Source of the DNA: Amblyornis subalaris
Taxonomy: Eukaryota > Chordata > Aves > Passeriformes > Ptilonorhynchidae
Assembly (NCBI GenBank): GCA_018881555.1
Contig: JACAXG010000025.1
Span: 4,409,899 to 4,473,898 of the forward strand
Direction of reading: 5' to 3'
DNA: 64,000 nucleotides
Under the pieces are notes generated by a model, which saw nothing but the letters and a program-made list of their open reading frames with translations, ran no database searches and was not told the origin of the DNA. Numbering within the stretch: position 1 is the first letter of the stretch; the number at the start of each line of letters is the position of its first letter. The position numbers and the translations under genes were made by a program. Positions 21,601 to 33,990 of this stretch are shown here, piece after piece.

Positions 21601-24600
21601 GGAGGCTCAAATGGTGGGTTTGGCTCAGATCACTCTGGGTACAGAGCTCAGGAGCAACACAATCCAGTGCCAAGGAGCAACAGGGCTTCTCTTCATCTCA
21701 GTAGATATTGTGCCCCTTTGCTGCTGCTGATGGTCTCTGCACAGGGCAGAGATGCCCTCTGCTTTGGGCTTGCCCATTTTCCTTGGAGTCACGTGGTTAC
21801 CCTACAGAGGAGTGGGAAATAGTCTGTTTTAAAGAGGTTATTATCTCCCAGAACAACCAAAGTGAAATTGCCACTCTTCTTGGAAATAAGCAGTGGTGCT
21901 TGAATGCCAGGCTATTCTAATGCATCTCAGTCCTGCTGGGAGTGACCTTCCAGAAACTTCTCTTCTCTGCAAGAGCTCTCACCCCCAAAGCCATCCCATT
22001 TTCTGCTGCCTATCTATGCAGACCAGGAAGGAGGTTTTATTTAGGTAGTTCTCTCTTTGCACTTAAAGCCAATTACTTTTTTTTGTGTGGAGAGCACAGG
22101 GTGGTCTATTTCAGCATAAGAGGATGTCTCCAGATGGTTTTGAATGGTAGAAAACAAATGACACAGTTTATTAAAGAGAAGAATATTTCAGGGACAAGTG
22201 GTCTAAAACATAGCCTTCTGGTTTATGTGGTGATATGGAAAAGTTTGTATTATAGTTCGTATACCCCTCTCCATCTCTTCCCCAAGATGTTTGTATTTAG
22301 GTGAAAAAGTTACACATATTTCAGTCGTGATAAACCCCAGAGTCAGCCAGGAAATGGAGTCCTTTCACTCTGCAGTGTCCAACTCTGTTGTTTCCTGTTT
22401 TTCCAAAGGGTTGGGCAGCTGGTTATGCTCCTCAGTGTTCACAGCCACACTCAGAGCAGGCAGAAGAAGGCCCTCCTAGATGTCTCCCAGTCACCCAGAC
22501 ATGCGCATGATAAAAAGTGAACCAGAGCAGAGGGTGGCCTGCTCACTGCTCTCTTACTTAGATAAGATACTGTTAATATTAATCCCTTTATCACTGAAAT
22601 TGAAATTTTATTTTAACAAACAGAAAATCAGAAGCACCCAAAGTTTAAAATCTCACTGAAAGTCTAAGGGAGTGGAGCAACTTTAGGATCCCCTTGAAAT
22701 CCCACCCTATGAAAGCAGAAAGCAGTTATATTAAATTGTACAGTCTCTTTTGGCACCGCCAAAGAATAATATAACTTCCAGTGGCTGGAAATGTGGGTGG
22801 AAAAATGTTTCTAGGATGTAACTTCATCCAAGGAGTACCAACTTTTGTAGTAAAAATTGCAGGAGGAAGGGACAATGACAGATCACCTCACCCCAATCTG
22901 TCCTCAGGGCAAAATCAGGTTTACCCAAACCACTACTGAGAGATGTTAGTCTATTTTGGGCCTTGACAGCTTCTTCCTGATGTCTCACTTAAATCCTCCT
23001 TGCCTGCTTTTAAGCCAGTACTTTCTTATACCTACAGTAGACACGCATTTATTTATTTATGACTCACTCTGCTGCTACCTTCAGTGCATGTAAACTNTGC
23101 TATTCTAATTCCTCTCTTTTTCAATCATTGGATTAAATCACTTCATTTCTTCCAGTGCTTGCAAATTAAGTCAGACTTTCTAGATATTTGCTGACCGTTT
23201 TTGTTCTGCTCATAATTACTTTCAGTTAGTTAGATTACATCTTTCTCGAAGAACNGTTTCCAAATCTGGATGCAGCACTGCACCAGGGCAGAGAAGGAAC
23301 ATTTCACACCTCTGTCCTACAGCAATCCTGTATTAACAGGTGCATTAGCACGCAGTCTGATATTTGCTTTTTTTTGTGTAACAACAAAACAACAGGATCC
23401 NAGGGCTCCACAGAGTTCTCTAAAATGTTGAGAACCAGGAGTAAACAAGATGAAGCATTTGATTATATAAATATTTTTTCTTCACTGTTTTTTTAAAAAT
23501 TCTGAGCGAATTAAAGAGGGGCATACCTTTTCAGTCATAATGCTCTTATTCCCATAGGAAACTGTGAGAGAGAGACAATTTGATGTCTGGTTCAAGCCTG
23601 TTCTTATCTCTAGACCCAGCAGTAGTTCAAGTGCTGTCAACAAAGAACTTTGTATTAGAATTTTGTATGTGTGTGCATATACAAAATATGTGTGTGTGTA
23701 AAATGCGAAGGAGGAGTTCAGTACTATATGATTAGTAATAAAATCAGTGTAGATTAATAATTTCAAAATAATANCAAACAAGATAAAATATTTGAAAATG
23801 TTATTATGAGTTGGAAATGGACATTACCTCGTAAAGGACTTTGTCTTATGTGGCACTTTCCATACTCAACCCAAGCCACCATTTGCCCATCTGCAAGTTT
23901 GAAGGCCGCAACATCCCCACCAAGGGCTGCTGTGCAGGCATACAGATGCATGGGAACTCTTTAATAACTTAATAAAAGACAGGCATATATACAAATATGA
24001 ATATATGGAAGTATACGAATGTGTATGAAATTTTGCTACAAGCTGCAATGTTTTTATAGATATTATTTTTCCACTAATGTCTAGACATGGTATAGAACAG
24101 CAACTGGGCTGGCTATGAAAAGGTGTGAGTAGGGGAGTTACCACACGCAAGGTAATAGTAATTTTTCTGTTTTCCATTTTATGATAGCTAAGTATTATTG
24201 TCTTGCTAATATTAACTTAATAACAAATAAGCAATAGTGTTGCTTTGTATGCTACTGTTCTCATAAATCTCGGTTGCAGGATACCACAATGCAGGTCACT
24301 GTTAGGGCAGACCAGGAAGGATAGATTTTAATGAGGTTTATAAAGTCCTGGTGAGATTGGATTCACATGTTCCTGGGATAAGAGCTGTCCATGACTGCAC
24401 AACACTTTGATCCGTCTTGAGATGAAAGAAAGAATAGTGGTAAGGAAGAGAACAAGGAGAGGAAATGTCCTCAAAAGGAAAATGCATATAATCAAGTTTT
24501 GCTGAGACAGGTGGGGAGCCCAATAAAGCCTGTGTTGTCTGAACCACAGATGATCTATGAGAGGCTGCAGAGAGAGGGAGGATGGGACTGACCTTTGGAA

Positions 24601-24977
24601 AACCCTGGTGAATGTAGTGGGCTCAGCAGCAACTCCTTTCCACCAGATTGCCTCAAGAACATTTTCCTACCTTGCCTTTTCTTTTCTTTGAAGTGAGGCA
24701 CTGTCAGGATTGCTTGTACTTTTTGTTTTCAGCTGTCACCCAGTCCCTCTGCAGTCAGAATTGAATTTATCAGCCCTGTCATGAAGGTGCAGCAACTGAA
24801 ATAACCGCAAACAGGAAAGGCTTTGAGTGCTGAGGCAAACAGCTCTGTCTGGATGGGCTCTCCCGAGAAACAGCATTCAAATACAACCAGAAAGAATTAG
24901 GAAGCTACTGAGCAGGATGGGATATTTTCTCAGGAAAATGTATCTCCCTTGTTTGGCTAGGTTTGCGGCAGTTGGGA
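18679..24977. other. Long repeat-poor non-coding stretch
   Basis: No gene, RNA or repeat family is recognised over about 6.3 kb. Small items are a pyrimidine run at 19059-19082, a purine-rich AAGGG-type run around 20918-20950, an ATTT run at about 23047-23060 and TG/ATG dinucleotide patches at 23665-23700. Frames of up to 121 codons occur on both strands without domains. AT-rich sequence around 19540-19760 and 22560-22640 could be regulatory, but nothing distinguishes it firmly. Confidence 0.4.
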
Positions 24978-25017
24978 ATGGATGGATGGATGGATGGATG
25001 GATGGATGGATGGATGG
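24978..25017 (+). repeat. Perfect (ATGG)10 microsatellite
   Basis: Ten uninterrupted ATGG units span 40 bases. A pure array of this length is expected to be length-polymorphic. A plus open frame reads through it as alternating Met-Asp-Gly-Trp, which is a by-product of the repeat and not evidence for a protein. Confidence 0.95.
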
Positions 25018-28000
25018 CGCTGTACTCACCTTCCCTGTGATCTGGCTCAGCATCACAACGGAGGGAAGTAACTGCTGCAAATGGCTACATTGTCAACAAG
25101 CACCACCAGGATGGGTTACCCTGAGCCACAGCTCGAGGGATTGCTATGGTCCTGTTTTAGGTCTCCTGGGACTTGTGCCTCCAAGTCTGGGATATAGGAG
25201 TAGAAGGAAAGCAATACTCTGCAGCCCTGTACCCTGCTCATTCCAGCATCTCTCTGGGGAAACCCCTACAAAAGGAGCTCCCTCAGGTTAAGATGCCATG
25301 AGTAATTTATTGTGGAGACTTCTGTGTGCTAAAACCTCTTTGGTACCAGACTTTGGGCATGTTGTTATGCCAAGGAAATGTTTAAATGCAGAAGTCAAAC
25401 CTGCTGGCCAGATTTTCAGGGGAGATGGCTGCAACAGCTGAAGAGGCTTCTTCACCTTGGGCATCCCCACTACTTTATGATTGACCAATGTTTTTCTATT
25501 TTAGCTTTGCCATTTCGGGAGACTGGGAGCTCAGCAGAAACCTTGCAACTGCCCTTTCTCTTTTGAAACTCCCACCGAGGAGGGAGGGCCAAATACCAGC
25601 CCCAGCCATGCTTGGTTGCAGGGTAAAGTGCAGTGACAAGGACACACACCTCCTGTTCTCCCTATCCATCTGGGCTTCTGTAGCAACATTTTAGAATGCT
25701 CCATTTATTGGCAGCAAAGCTCAGTGAAGTATTTATCAAGGCTTTTTCTTGGGGAATGGCAAACTTCTTTTGAATGTCACTGCTGAAGGTGAGGAAATGG
25801 GAACAGGTGGCAAAACAACCCCCTCAATATATTTATTGCACGACTTGGCTGAGAAGGAGCATCCCNAGCTTTACAGCTCTTGGAAGAGCAGCGGCAGCTG
25901 CAGCTGACCTGCAGATGTTGGCCTCTCAGAGGGACCCACTGGCCACCTGCTCCAAGTTGCTTTTGCCAGGAGTTGGCTTGAAACGGATATGCTGATGGCT
26001 TCAGTGGGATGGAGGATTTCTCCTGATGGACACCTGACCAATCCCAGCTCAGCAGGGAGTGATCAGAAATTATTCATGCTGCACTCCGGTCAGATGAGTG
26101 CGAAATTGTGAGTAACACTGATGATGTCAGTAGTTACCCAAAGGTACCTATGGAGTAGGGAAGCAAGTAGGGATTCTTCTGCCCATCCTCTTTTTCCTCT
26201 GAAGCTGCACTGCTCAGGCAGGTCTGTGGGAAGGAGACTGCTCTCCTCCTATTCCTTCATTCTCACTCCTTTAAAGTANTTTGTCTGAGGCTCAAAAAGT
26301 GCTGTACATTATACAAATAAGTAGTTGTGAGGAGATGTAAACAGAGCTGAGAAATGCTTTGCTGCAACAGCTTTTTATTCTTAAGATTTTTGGGGATGCA
26401 ACTGTCCTCTGCTGGTGGATAGGCCAGGATACAGCACTGGTTAAATCTTCTGCAGGCACAGGAATTGTTCTGGTTCCCTAACCTTAATGTATTTTAAGAA
26501 GATGCAGAAATATTTAATAAACCATATGTGTGTGTGCCTGAAACAGCAATAAAAGGAAAGTTTTCCAGGACTCATTTGGTGAAAGCAGGGCACTTGAGCT
26601 GTATCTCACAGATTATAAACCTATTACACATTTACTATTTTCCTCCTGGAATGAGCCCAGCTCTGTNAACCTCACGCTGTGCAGAGGGTCCCATTACGAG
26701 CTGTGTGAAACCAGCACAACAAAACCATCTCCAATCATTTTTTTTCAATACCTTTGTGAATCTTGTTAGCCATGAAATGCCTTGCATTTACTGCGTACTG
26801 TGGCAATAAATACAAGGTGAAGTGAAAGGATGCAGATTATTAAACTATACTCCTTAATGGATTTGGTATCATCTAATGTCTAAGTCATGCAGCATTGCTG
26901 AGATATGAACAGCACTTCTTGATACAGCGGAGCTCTTTAAATTGAGGGTCTGATGAAGGAAAAGTCTCTCTATGGTAATACCTATTCAGTGTATGACAGC
27001 ATAATGCCCTATTATAATGGTAGGACACACATCTTCCTTCCCCCTATGGAACTGTGATTACTATCCTGGACTGAACTGAAGTGGGCTTCAATAATTTCGA
27101 CATTGCTTGCTCCTGCTGTGTTTTTCTGCTTTTAAATTGGAGTGATTTGTTCCAAATCTCTCCTACTCTTGCCATCAGAATCCTCACATCAGAAGAGTGG
27201 CTAATTGACAGCAGAGCTGATCTAAAAAATAATAATAGAAGTGGTCCTTGAAGAAGCCAGCAAATGTTTACCTTTTTGGTTTAGAAGCAAAACTTGAACC
27301 ATATTAGAAAAAGAGAAGGTTGCAATTGTAAAACATTTTTCTGAAATAAATCTGCAGGGGTGTGGGTAATGAAATGAATAATTGTCTTTAGAAATAGAAC
27401 AGGTTCAAGTTTTAGAAATAGAGTCTATTCAGAAATAGACTCAGCATTCCGTGCTAAAACCCAGATGGGGAAGGACTGCCAGGAATATGTGCTGCTTGCC
27501 TGAACTGTTAACTCCAGGGAGCGCTTGTGTGACTCAGGAAGCTTTTATGCAAGGAGCAAAGACCTGGTGGGATGGTCCACTCCCTGTAAACTCTGGAGAT
27601 CTTCTCCTTGTCACTTCCACCCCACAGCAGAGAAGGAGCTGCTCCAGGCCTTGCTAGCCTAGCCCAAGGTGCAGCACCTGGGCTGGTGACCCTGCACAGT
27701 GCCCACTCAGTCATGATACCTGGGTCTGCTCACTTCCACCTTCCCCAAGCAAACAGCTGGGTGGCTTCTGACGTGATGGGGGTGCTTCTAAGCTCTTGCC
27801 CCACTCCCTCTTCACCCTCCTTCAAAGCTCTCCCTTGCTTCCTTGCGTCCTTCCCTTCCTCTTGTACTCTACCTTCTTGTGCCATGGCTGTTTTCCTTAG
27901 GGCAGTGGTTGCTGAGCTGACTGGCTATAACAGCATGTTCTGGCTCAGCTTTGTGTCAGCATGGGGCTATGAACATTGTGCCAGGCTGCCTCTTTGCTGC

Positions 28001-29770
28001 CACTGGCTCTGGGGTCTCTCTGGGTTGTATTCCATGTTGTGGTACAAACCAGCCTTCAAGATAACAACAGAAAGTCTTGGAGTTCCGGTTATAAACTTCC
28101 TGTGATCACCAGATGCTTCATTTTTATTCCCTCACCTCCCTCTCTTCTACTGACATTTTTATGACTATTTATATACTTTCTGGAGAAAAAAAAAGAAGAA
28201 ACTCAATAACATATTTTTCCTATACTTTTTTATTAGGCCAATATTGAATTAAGGTATATTTATTTTTATTAACAGTTATTTTTACTGTTCTTTTCCAGAA
28301 CNCAAGAGGCACCCATAAGTAAGGCTGTACATCAGCCCATGACTGTGTGTGCAAATGTCACTGCTGCACGGAGCTCCCTCTCTTGCTTTCCTGCGTGCTG
28401 TGTGTCACCTTCACAGCACTGCNACCAGCTCTCAGTCACTCCTTGTGACAGAGGTCAAAGAGTACTTGCAAAGTCTTAAGTNTTCCTGGTGACAGTCCAA
28501 GGGGCTGCTAGAGCACTTGAGACAGGCTTCCTCTCCCTTTCTCAGCCTTCACAAAGAAAGTTGCTTTTTCCTGACCTGGAGGCACTTAATATTTCTTTAG
28601 TGCTCTGCTGGCAANGGTGTCAGCTGGCAAACTGTCATGACTTGGTTAGACTGACTTTGTCTGGGCTTATTTCCTCATAGACTTTCAGCACAGCAAAATC
28701 TAAATGTAATTTGCTCCATGATTCCCTCACCTTTACCAAATCTTCANTGTGGGTATGCTGGAATGTCTCATAAATTCAGCACCCCCACCATTACTGGCTT
28801 CTGACTCACAGCTAAGGGCTTCATGGTATTAAAACAGATTAGCAGTTAAAATGCTTTGTGACATTATCTAAAGACCTTGGGTAACCCATTTAGCCTTTCT
28901 TTGCTTCCACTTGTCATCATAAAATGGACATCATGCTCTTCCTTATTTTTAAACAATCCACTAAGCTTTGATGATTATTCCCTATCTTCATGCTGTTCAC
29001 TTTCTATGTAATTTGTGGCTTCTTTGTGACTGGGAGTACCTGGAGTCTCCCATGCAGTATTTTTGCACAAATAAAATGACCAACTGTCTCCCTTAATCTC
29101 TGTGCAGTACCCCATGATTTATCCTTTTGAGGAGGGGGAAAAAAAAGGACATTTAAAGAAGAATATTTTCTAAAAATGTGGGTGTATTTGACATTAAGAC
29201 AATTACCCCCTGCAGCCAGGAAGCCCCACAAGGAATGGTGAGTTTAAAGAGAATTGTGTGCCTGAGACATCTCACCCCATCTCCATGTCAGGCAGGTACT
29301 GCTCCACTTGAGTTGCATGCTGACACCATCCAGCCTAGTGGCTTTGTTTGCCTTGTTCTGGGAAAGTGACCTCCAGCATTTTGAAAGGCAGCAAGTGCCA
29401 TACTTTCTTCCCAACATTAGGCATCATGACTGTGTCATACATATCCTGCTCCAGGCAGGGTACTCCAGCACACTTAAGACTTAGCTTGCCACTTACAGCC
29501 TATGTGGCAGCTGGATCTGACAGCAGAGGTTGCCTCAGGGCTACCTTTCGCATGCAATGAAGATGACCCAGTAGCCACACAACACAGCACCACAGGGCAC
29601 CTGAGCAGCCTGCACAGCAGTTACCTCGAGCTGGCTCCATCTGTGTGAATCCCACCCACAGCCCTTCTGAGAGGTGCACTGTCCCACCATCGAATGGCTA
29701 TTTCTCAATAATTTGGGTGGTGCTTGCCTTGGCATGAAGACAGACATTCATTCATTTCATCTGGGCAGGA
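25018..29770. other. Non-coding stretch, moderately GC-rich in 27.4-28.1 kb
   Basis: No gene is recognised. A plus 165-codon frame at 27608-28105 and a smaller one at 25774-25995 lack domains and have no good splice borders. The 27.45-28.08 kb part is richer in G+C but poor in CpG, so it is not a CpG island. Confidence 0.4.
27421..27442. repeat. Perfect 9-bp hairpin
   Basis: GAGTCTATT and AATAGACTC flank a 4-base loop. It lies in a patch where AGAAATAG recurs three times (about 27390-27440), so it could be a by-product of local duplication. Confidence 0.75.
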
Positions 29771-30140
29771 AATCTATATTCTGTATTATTCTTNTGTTAA
29801 TAATACAGAGGGCTAAATCAAAGGTGAATTGATTTCCTGAAGCNGAACAGACTTTTGGTGTTAGCACAAATACAGCCACAGTCAAAGAGCAGACCTTTCA
29901 ATTTAGCTCTTCTGCTGTCAATGTAAATAAAATTGCTCATGAAGCAAATTGCAGCCAGTTATTGTCTGCACTCAGAACCATTATGTTCCTTGGAAATGAT
30001 CATTTATGTTAGACAGTGGATTAAGTTTCTATGAAAGTGTGTAAGGCAAATGCAAANCACAATTTACATTGAAGGTCGACTGAATATTGCAATTGGCACT
30101 TACAGGTCATTATTATGCAGCTAAAATGATCCCAGGGAAA
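29770..30140. promoter_or_regulatory. Probable conserved noncoding element with hairpin
   Basis: AT-rich, high-complexity, repeat-free sequence with regulatory-looking words such as AATGTAAATAAAATTGC, TTCAATTTAGC, ATGATCATTTATG, ACAATTTACATTG and TCATTATTATGCAG. At its start, CTGTATTATT (29781-29790) and AATAATACAG (29799-29808) form a perfect 10-bp stem around an 8-base loop that contains an N. Conservation is inferred from texture only. Confidence 0.35.
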
Positions 30141-33100
30141 GGAGTGATGTTTGTNGAATGATACAAAACCAGAGATTCTTGATTAGCTGATAGAATAAAG
30201 AGAAAAACCCATGTGGGCTATTAATCCATAGGATCACGGTGGGCTGGAGGTGAAGTTTCTGTATAATTATCTGGCTTGTGTGGGCAACACATGGGTATGG
30301 GAAAACATCCCTGTAAGGCANGGCAAGGAGAGATCTTCCCTTTGGTGCCTCATGTCAAGAGAAGGTCTTAACTCCAATTTATGCACCATTAAGGTGGAGA
30401 TTTGGTAGACAGAGCAGGAAAGTAACCCTGGGCAGAGAGGTGGCCTTTCTGGCAGAGCAGAGGACCCATCTGAATATTTCTGTACAGGTTTTTGTGAGGC
30501 AAATTACTGTTATCGAAGGAAAAGGCTGAGCCACACACCCTGAGGCATAGCCTGCTCTTCTCCNTCCTGGGGAGAAGAACGAGTTACAGACAACTACAGC
30601 CAAAGGCTGCTGAAAAATACTATCATTCTGCTAGGGTACAGTCTTTTTCCTCATGCTTGGGGCNGCATAGTAGTCCAGTCACCAAAGCTCTCTTTAGCTT
30701 TGAGTGCACACAGCAGNAAGAAGTGGGTCACTGTGCCTCCAAATTTCTCTTGGAGGCAGCCTGAGCTCAGCTGGGGTTCAGGCTGCCAGCCCATGCTGCG
30801 CATCCTGGTAATGGGGTGTCCTTGCAGTGTGGGTGTCCTTGCAGGAAAGGCCCTGAGCTGCACAGCCTGCATGAGCTCAATCCCACAACATTGCTGCAGA
30901 GACAGGGGAGTATGGAGCTTGTCAGGCAACTACCACATGGGGAGAACAGAGCCCATCCATATGGCAGTGCAGTTGTCCTCAGAGGTCCCAGGTTCCTTTA
31001 AGCATCACCAGCTGGATTCACCNAAACCTAACTCTTGCTATCCCTTTCACGTGGCTGAGCAGAAAGGAAAATAGAGCAGACCCTCACACTATTGGGGTGA
31101 CTTCCCAAAAAGCTGATGTTGAAATAAGGAAGCTTGCAAAAGAGAGGATCTCCTATCAAGAGTATCAGTGGGAATGATTCCAGATGAACACGCACACAGG
31201 GATCTCTGCTGAGAGCTGCCTCTTGATGTGGGCACAGTGACCAATCCTCTGGCACAACTGGCTTCTACAGCCAGCAATCCCTGGGTGTGCATCCTCTGCC
31301 ATGACAGCCCAGGCTCCAGCAGGTTCAAGGGTGATTTTCAGCATTTATTGGAGATGAACAATGACATTCTGTTCAGCAAAAATGTCTCTTATGAAGTGCT
31401 TTGCTACTTTGGAGAGAAACTCCCACAGACTTGCCTCTGTTGTCATTGGCTGATTGCAAACTGTCCTGTACAACGATTTTAAAATCCTACAGGCAGATGC
31501 TTTGTGTCTTTGTGGAGAGCAAAGAGAGTCCTGAAGGCTCTGAAATAGTGACTACTAATCCTGGAGTAGGCACCTCCTGAAAATGGGAAATGGTGGACCT
31601 GGCTGTCAGAGGTAATCACCTGGAAGACATATCCTAGTGCCTTTTCTAGACTAATTGGATGAGATACTGCAATCATTTCCAGCACAGGTCTGATATTTGA
31701 TGGAAATAGCACAGCCATGACCTGTCAGTATTGGTGGTTCCATGCTAATGGTTCATGGGAGAGAAAAGGGACTATTAGAGTAGNTTTGACATATAAAGCT
31801 GCCTTCTTTTACTTCCAAGCTTACAGCAGGAGGTAGGATGGGAACTGCCTTAAAACACTGCTGGATACTGAAATAATAAAAAAAAACTGAGTAGATTATG
31901 AGTGAATGTCCTTTTCAACNGTGCTGTCCCTAATGAAATATAGCTCTCTTACCTCTGCCAAAAGTTCCTTTTTTCTGTATGTTAACATCAGACAATCAAC
32001 CTCGTCCCATCAGCTTCAGCAGTGTGCAACTCCCCCAGCTCACCGGGGAAAGGCTTCTTTTTTTATTTCCTCTTTAATTAAGCTCTGTGGCATGCTGCTT
32101 TGCTTGCAAGACTCAAAGATGTATGTATGTTGCTTCAAACAAACCACTGGAGAGAAGAGCATTAAAGATAGCCCTTTCTAACAGTGAGTGGTCCAGAGCC
32201 ACAGGTAAACGAATGCACAGGCAACAGCATCAGCAACAAAAGGAGGTAATGATATGCAATTACTGGATTTGCAAACACTCTGCTGGGATCTGGACATCTA
32301 AACACACTATGCCCGGCTGCCAAAATGTTCAAAACAATTTTTTANAAATGCAAAGCAAGTGGGCACTTAGCAGCAGCACACATGGTATAGCAGGATCTTT
32401 GAATAGTATGAATTGCTCTGTCAAGCAAGTAAGAGACAGGAAAAGATAAATGTTTTCCATCCAGTTTTAGTTTTGTCTGCATCATTGTTCCTATAGTGTA
32501 GTTGGAGGTGATTTTAAGCAGTTGTTAGCAGGTAAGCCTTAGACCATTTAAGTACACATTCATCAGACCTGCCTGATGATAATCCAGGTCTCTGTAGATG
32601 TGAGCTGGTCCCTAACCATTGCCTTCATTGCTCGAAGTCATTGCCCAGCCCATGAGCTTGCTCTTATTATTCAAAAGAGTCTGTGCCCCATTACTGCCAG
32701 CCTGTCTGTTCAGTAAAGATGGCTGGTTGCCCTCTGTCAAACAGTTCACCTTATCCTTGAAATGCTTCTGCTTTCCATGTGCTGTTGTGCTGTCCAGGCG
32801 CTGCCTGGGCATTCATCTGTTGATTGTACAATCCGTGTGTTTTTCCCCTGCATCTGGGCCATTGTTGGAAACACTGGCAGACATAACTACCTACTGAGAC
32901 TTCCCAGCATTATCTATATTTAGACCCTGAGACATTGCTGGTGGGGAGGTTAAAGGTGAGATGTGATGTTTTTGTCCTTCCTGACCACATGCCCTGGGCT
33001 ATTTATTGATTCTCCTGTGGCAGTACATAGAGACTCTAGTGGCACATAAGGTGCTGTACATCAACACAGAAAGACAGACATCATTACAGAGAAATTGTCA

Positions 33101-33689
33101 TCTAAATAAACAAACAAATAAACTTACAAGTGTCAGGGCTCAGGACCGGGGTCCTTGGTTGTTTTCCACTTAGGTTCTTCTCTATCCGTAATATATCTGT
33201 GCTGGAGATGCTATACTTTCCTCATAAGGACATGTAGGGTCTTCTACCCAACTGCCTATTTTCATCCCACTAGGAACTCAGCGTCCCTGAGACCTTTATC
33301 GTTCGCTAAATTTGCTTGAAACTGGTGAAAAAATTAAAACAATCTGCTGTGGAAGGGCTGAGTAGTGTGGAGTGACTGATGCTGTTTCATTAGAAGACTA
33401 GGCTAAACAACATGGAATAAATAACTATTTTAATCCTTGTTTTTCTGGTGAGGAATGTAAGTAAAGAGCAGTGCAGTGAAGTACCTTGAAGGGTTTGAAA
33501 CATAAAAAGCACCTTGCCCTTTGAATTCTCCTGTTACTAGGCTGTTTATGAAAATCTTTTTGCACAAGNAAGTATCTGGTGGCTTCAGATTAGATTATAC
33601 ATACCTGTTAGGAATAAAGCAGAAGGGGATTCNGATAAAAAGACCAAAGGCATAACCCATAAATCAAGAAGCNAAACAAAAATGGAACC
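30141..33689. other. Non-coding stretch
   Basis: No gene is recognised. A 124-codon plus frame (30700-31074) contains two N and no domain. At about 30222-30275 the words CCATAGGATCACGGTGGGCT weakly suggest a degenerate reverse CR1 end. An AAAC/AAAT run lies at about 33104-33124. Confidence 0.4.
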
Positions 33690-33990
33690 TGCTGCTGATG
33701 GAATTTCCATTGATTTATTTGAACAGCCCCAGTATGAATAATAACTTAATCTGTCTCAAGACTCTCTCCCCACAGCACACTGATTTACAGCAGCCATCCA
33801 TCTCTTTTCATAATTAGCAGGCTCTGACAGTATTTATTCTTCTCTGCCCACCTTCATTANCATTAAAATTTAGGCTTTCTCCCTGCTCTGGAGCAGCCAG
33901 CATTCGTGCTGCCTGGTGCACTGGGATTAGTCAACAGCTTGATTTGTGGAGGTATTTTCTTATGCCCCACCTCCTTTGCACTGGCAGGTA
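33690..33990. promoter_or_regulatory. Candidate conserved noncoding element
   Basis: Mixed-composition sequence without repeats, carrying TTGATTTATTTGAAC, GAATAATAACTTAATC, TTCATAATTAGCAGG, TTCATTANCATTAAAATTT and GGGATTAGTCAACAGC. The last is close to a bicoid-type GGATTA core. The texture suggests an enhancer, but no alignment is available. Confidence 0.3.

Noticed and set aside
24827..25291. 154-codon plus frame
   Set aside because: It reads through the (ATGG)n microsatellite as a repeated Met-Asp-Gly-Trp. No domain is present and the rest has no support.
27608..28105. 165-codon plus frame
   Set aside because: It lies in GC-richer but CpG-poor sequence without splice borders or a recognisable domain.
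30222..30275. Possible reverse CR1 end
   Set aside because: Similarity to a CR1 terminus is vague and spread over indels. It could not be separated from chance by eye.
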